A program made the translations under genes and the position numbers. Shown here piece after piece: positions 63,518-64,000 of a stretch of 64,000 nucleotides of DNA. The stretch is from Paraferrimonas sp. SM1919 (GTDB lineage Bacteria; Pseudomonadota; Gammaproteobacteria; Enterobacterales; Shewanellaceae): positions 61,855 through 125,854 of the forward strand of contig NZ_WINH01000011.1 in the NCBI RefSeq assembly GCF_010993985.1, read 5' to 3'. Under the pieces are notes generated by a model. The model was not told where the DNA came from, did no database searches, and was given only the letters and a program-made list of their open reading frames with translations. Numbering within the stretch: position 1 is the stretch's first letter; each line of letters begins with the position of its first letter.

Positions 63518-63550
63518 AAAAAGCCCCAACCGAAAGGTTGGGGCTTGTTT
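63518..63550 (-). terminator. distal terminator of the rRNA operon
   Basis: GCCCCAACC and GGTTGGGGC arms with a GAAA loop (63523-63545) give a 9-bp GC-rich stem; on the minus strand it is followed by T6. It is the second strong terminator downstream of the 5S gene. Confidence 0.88.
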
Positions 63551-63563
63551 CTGCTGTTTGACT

Positions 63564-63778
63564 TCACTTTTCAAAGTGAAAACAAAGAGTAAAGCCTGGC
63601 GACCGCTTCGCATCCAAAGGTGCCCAGCCAAAATCATAGATTTTGTCGTTCAGACCTGAAATCGCTTCGCCATTTACGGGCGGTCTTCACCTACGCCCGC
63701 CATGGATGGCGATCGTTACGATTATGCAGGATGCAATCATCGGCCTATCAATATTCCCCATGTGAGGGTCATCGCCAT
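63564..63778. repeat. hairpin-rich region with an inverted 5S fragment
   Basis: Short hairpins follow one another: TTCACTTT/AAAGTGAA (63564-63581), AAAATC-ATA-GATTTT (63631-63645), CGGGCG/CGCCCG (63678-63700), CGCCAT/ATGGCG (63699-63712), ATCG-TTA-CGAT (63713-63723) and TGCA-GGA-TGCA (63726-63736). The right end (63757-63778) is an inverted copy of part of the 5S gene (63843-63868) with exactly 4 nt missing. TAAAGCCTGGCGA (63591-63603) is a direct copy of 63836-63848. No reading frame here is convincing. Confidence 0.6.
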
Positions 63779-63794
63779 TACGGGTTTAAATACG

Positions 63795-63825
63795 AAAAAA
63801 GCCCTCTGCGTTAGCAGAGGGCTTT
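63795..63825 (-). terminator. proximal terminator of the rRNA operon
   Basis: AAAGCCCTCTGC and its complement GCAGAGGGCTTT (to 63825) form a 12-bp stem with a 4-nt loop, with T6 on the minus strand, 14 nt beyond the 5S 3' end. Confidence 0.92.
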
Positions 63826-63838
63826 ATTCTTAATTTAA

Positions 63839-63957
63839 AGCCTGGCGATGACCTACTCTCACATGGGGAGACCCCACACTACCATCGGCGCAATTTCGTT
63901 TCACTTCTGAGTTCGGAATGGAGTCAGGTGGGTCCAAAATGCTATGGTCGCCAAGCA
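63839..63957 (-). rRNA. rrf: 5S ribosomal RNA
   Basis: About 119 nt on the minus strand. The 5' end reads TGCTTGGCGACCATAGC and pairs with the 3' end CGCCAGGC to form helix I. The internal segments CCGAACTCAGAAGTGAAAC and GATGGTAGTGTGGGG are nearly identical to E. coli 5S. It is the last gene of an rRNA operon whose 23S gene should lie to the right of the window. Ends are accurate to about 2 nt. Confidence 0.95.
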
Positions 63958-63967
63958 TAATTTGTTA

Positions 63968-63992
63968 TTAACTCGCTGTTTTAGCGCGTTAA
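63968..63992 (-). other. stem in the 23S-5S spacer
   Basis: TTAACTCGCT (63968-63977) faces AGCGCGTTAA (63983-63992) with one mismatch around a 5-nt loop. It is just upstream of 5S on the minus strand, where rRNA processing stems are usual. Confidence 0.5.
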
Positions 63993-64000
63993 TCTAATCT

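Noticed and set aside
63620..63814. 64-codon plus-strand frame in the region downstream of 5S
   Set aside because: It runs through the hairpin chain, the inverted 5S fragment and a terminator, has no ribosome site, and its translation has an untypical composition.

Overview
The window looks like a chromosomal segment of a marine-type gammaproteobacterium, most probably Shewanella or a close relative. This is inferred from remembered gene content and order, not from a database search. The supporting blocks are yibN-secB-gpsA opposite gpmI-envC-ctpA, Spot 42 beside engB, yihI followed by a DUF2489 gene and then hemN, and a putrescine cluster that mixes Puu enzymes, a SpuC-like transaminase and a PotFGHI transporter. 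Base composition is moderate to low GC and coding density is high. I saw no phage, insertion sequence, CRISPR array or tRNA.

Region by region. 1-11.2 kb: putrescine/polyamine uptake and degradation, with puuA (partial, divergent), puuD, a class III transaminase, potFGHI, a PuuR-like regulator, puuC, a TorF-type outer-membrane protein, puuB and a cupin. 11.2-16.4 kb: a 7Fe ferredoxin, an FAD dehydrogenase, a MetF-like reductase under apparent MetJ control, and a three-gene minus-strand operon (yjjG, a HopJ-family gene, an unknown). 16.4-31 kb: peptidases (prlC, an S41 lipoprotein, an S9 peptidase, an exported M1 aminopeptidase) interleaved with a PapB-like regulator, gor, an odd acidic exported protein, NAD-malic enzyme and ferritin. 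31-33.1 kb: a cysteine-rich SufR-like regulator divergent from an FMN reductase and two VOC proteins, with an 18-bp palindrome between them; this is my best candidate for an undescribed sensing/detoxification module. 33.2-39.1 kb: a radical-SAM protein, rsmJ, the Spot 42 sRNA (spf), engB, a dihaem cytochrome c, a gene-free 660-nt stretch that may encode a Csr-type sRNA, a methyltransferase, yihI and a DUF2489 gene. 39.2-46.2 kb: an exported amidohydrolase, the anaerobic genes hemN and nrdDG, a diguanylate cyclase and a DUF5062 gene. 46.4-54.1 kb: uraA, a DUF885 lipoprotein, an alpha/beta hydrolase, a PAS-GGDEF-EAL protein and a YhiN-type flavoprotein. 54.1-62.9 kb: an Omp85-like protein, gpsA/secB/yibN, gpmI/envC/ctpA and small conserved genes. 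62.9-64 kb: no proteins; structured DNA and then a 5S rRNA gene, the 3' end of an rRNA operon that enters from the right on the minus strand.

Functional links. The first 11 kb could carry putrescine from the outer membrane to GABA and onward. hemN and nrdDG are both oxygen-independent radical enzymes and both have FNR-like half-conserved sites upstream. The spf-engB-gap-yihI-hemN order mirrors the E. coli polA-spf-yihA-csrC-yihI-hemN neighbourhood, which is why the gap before yihI deserves attention.
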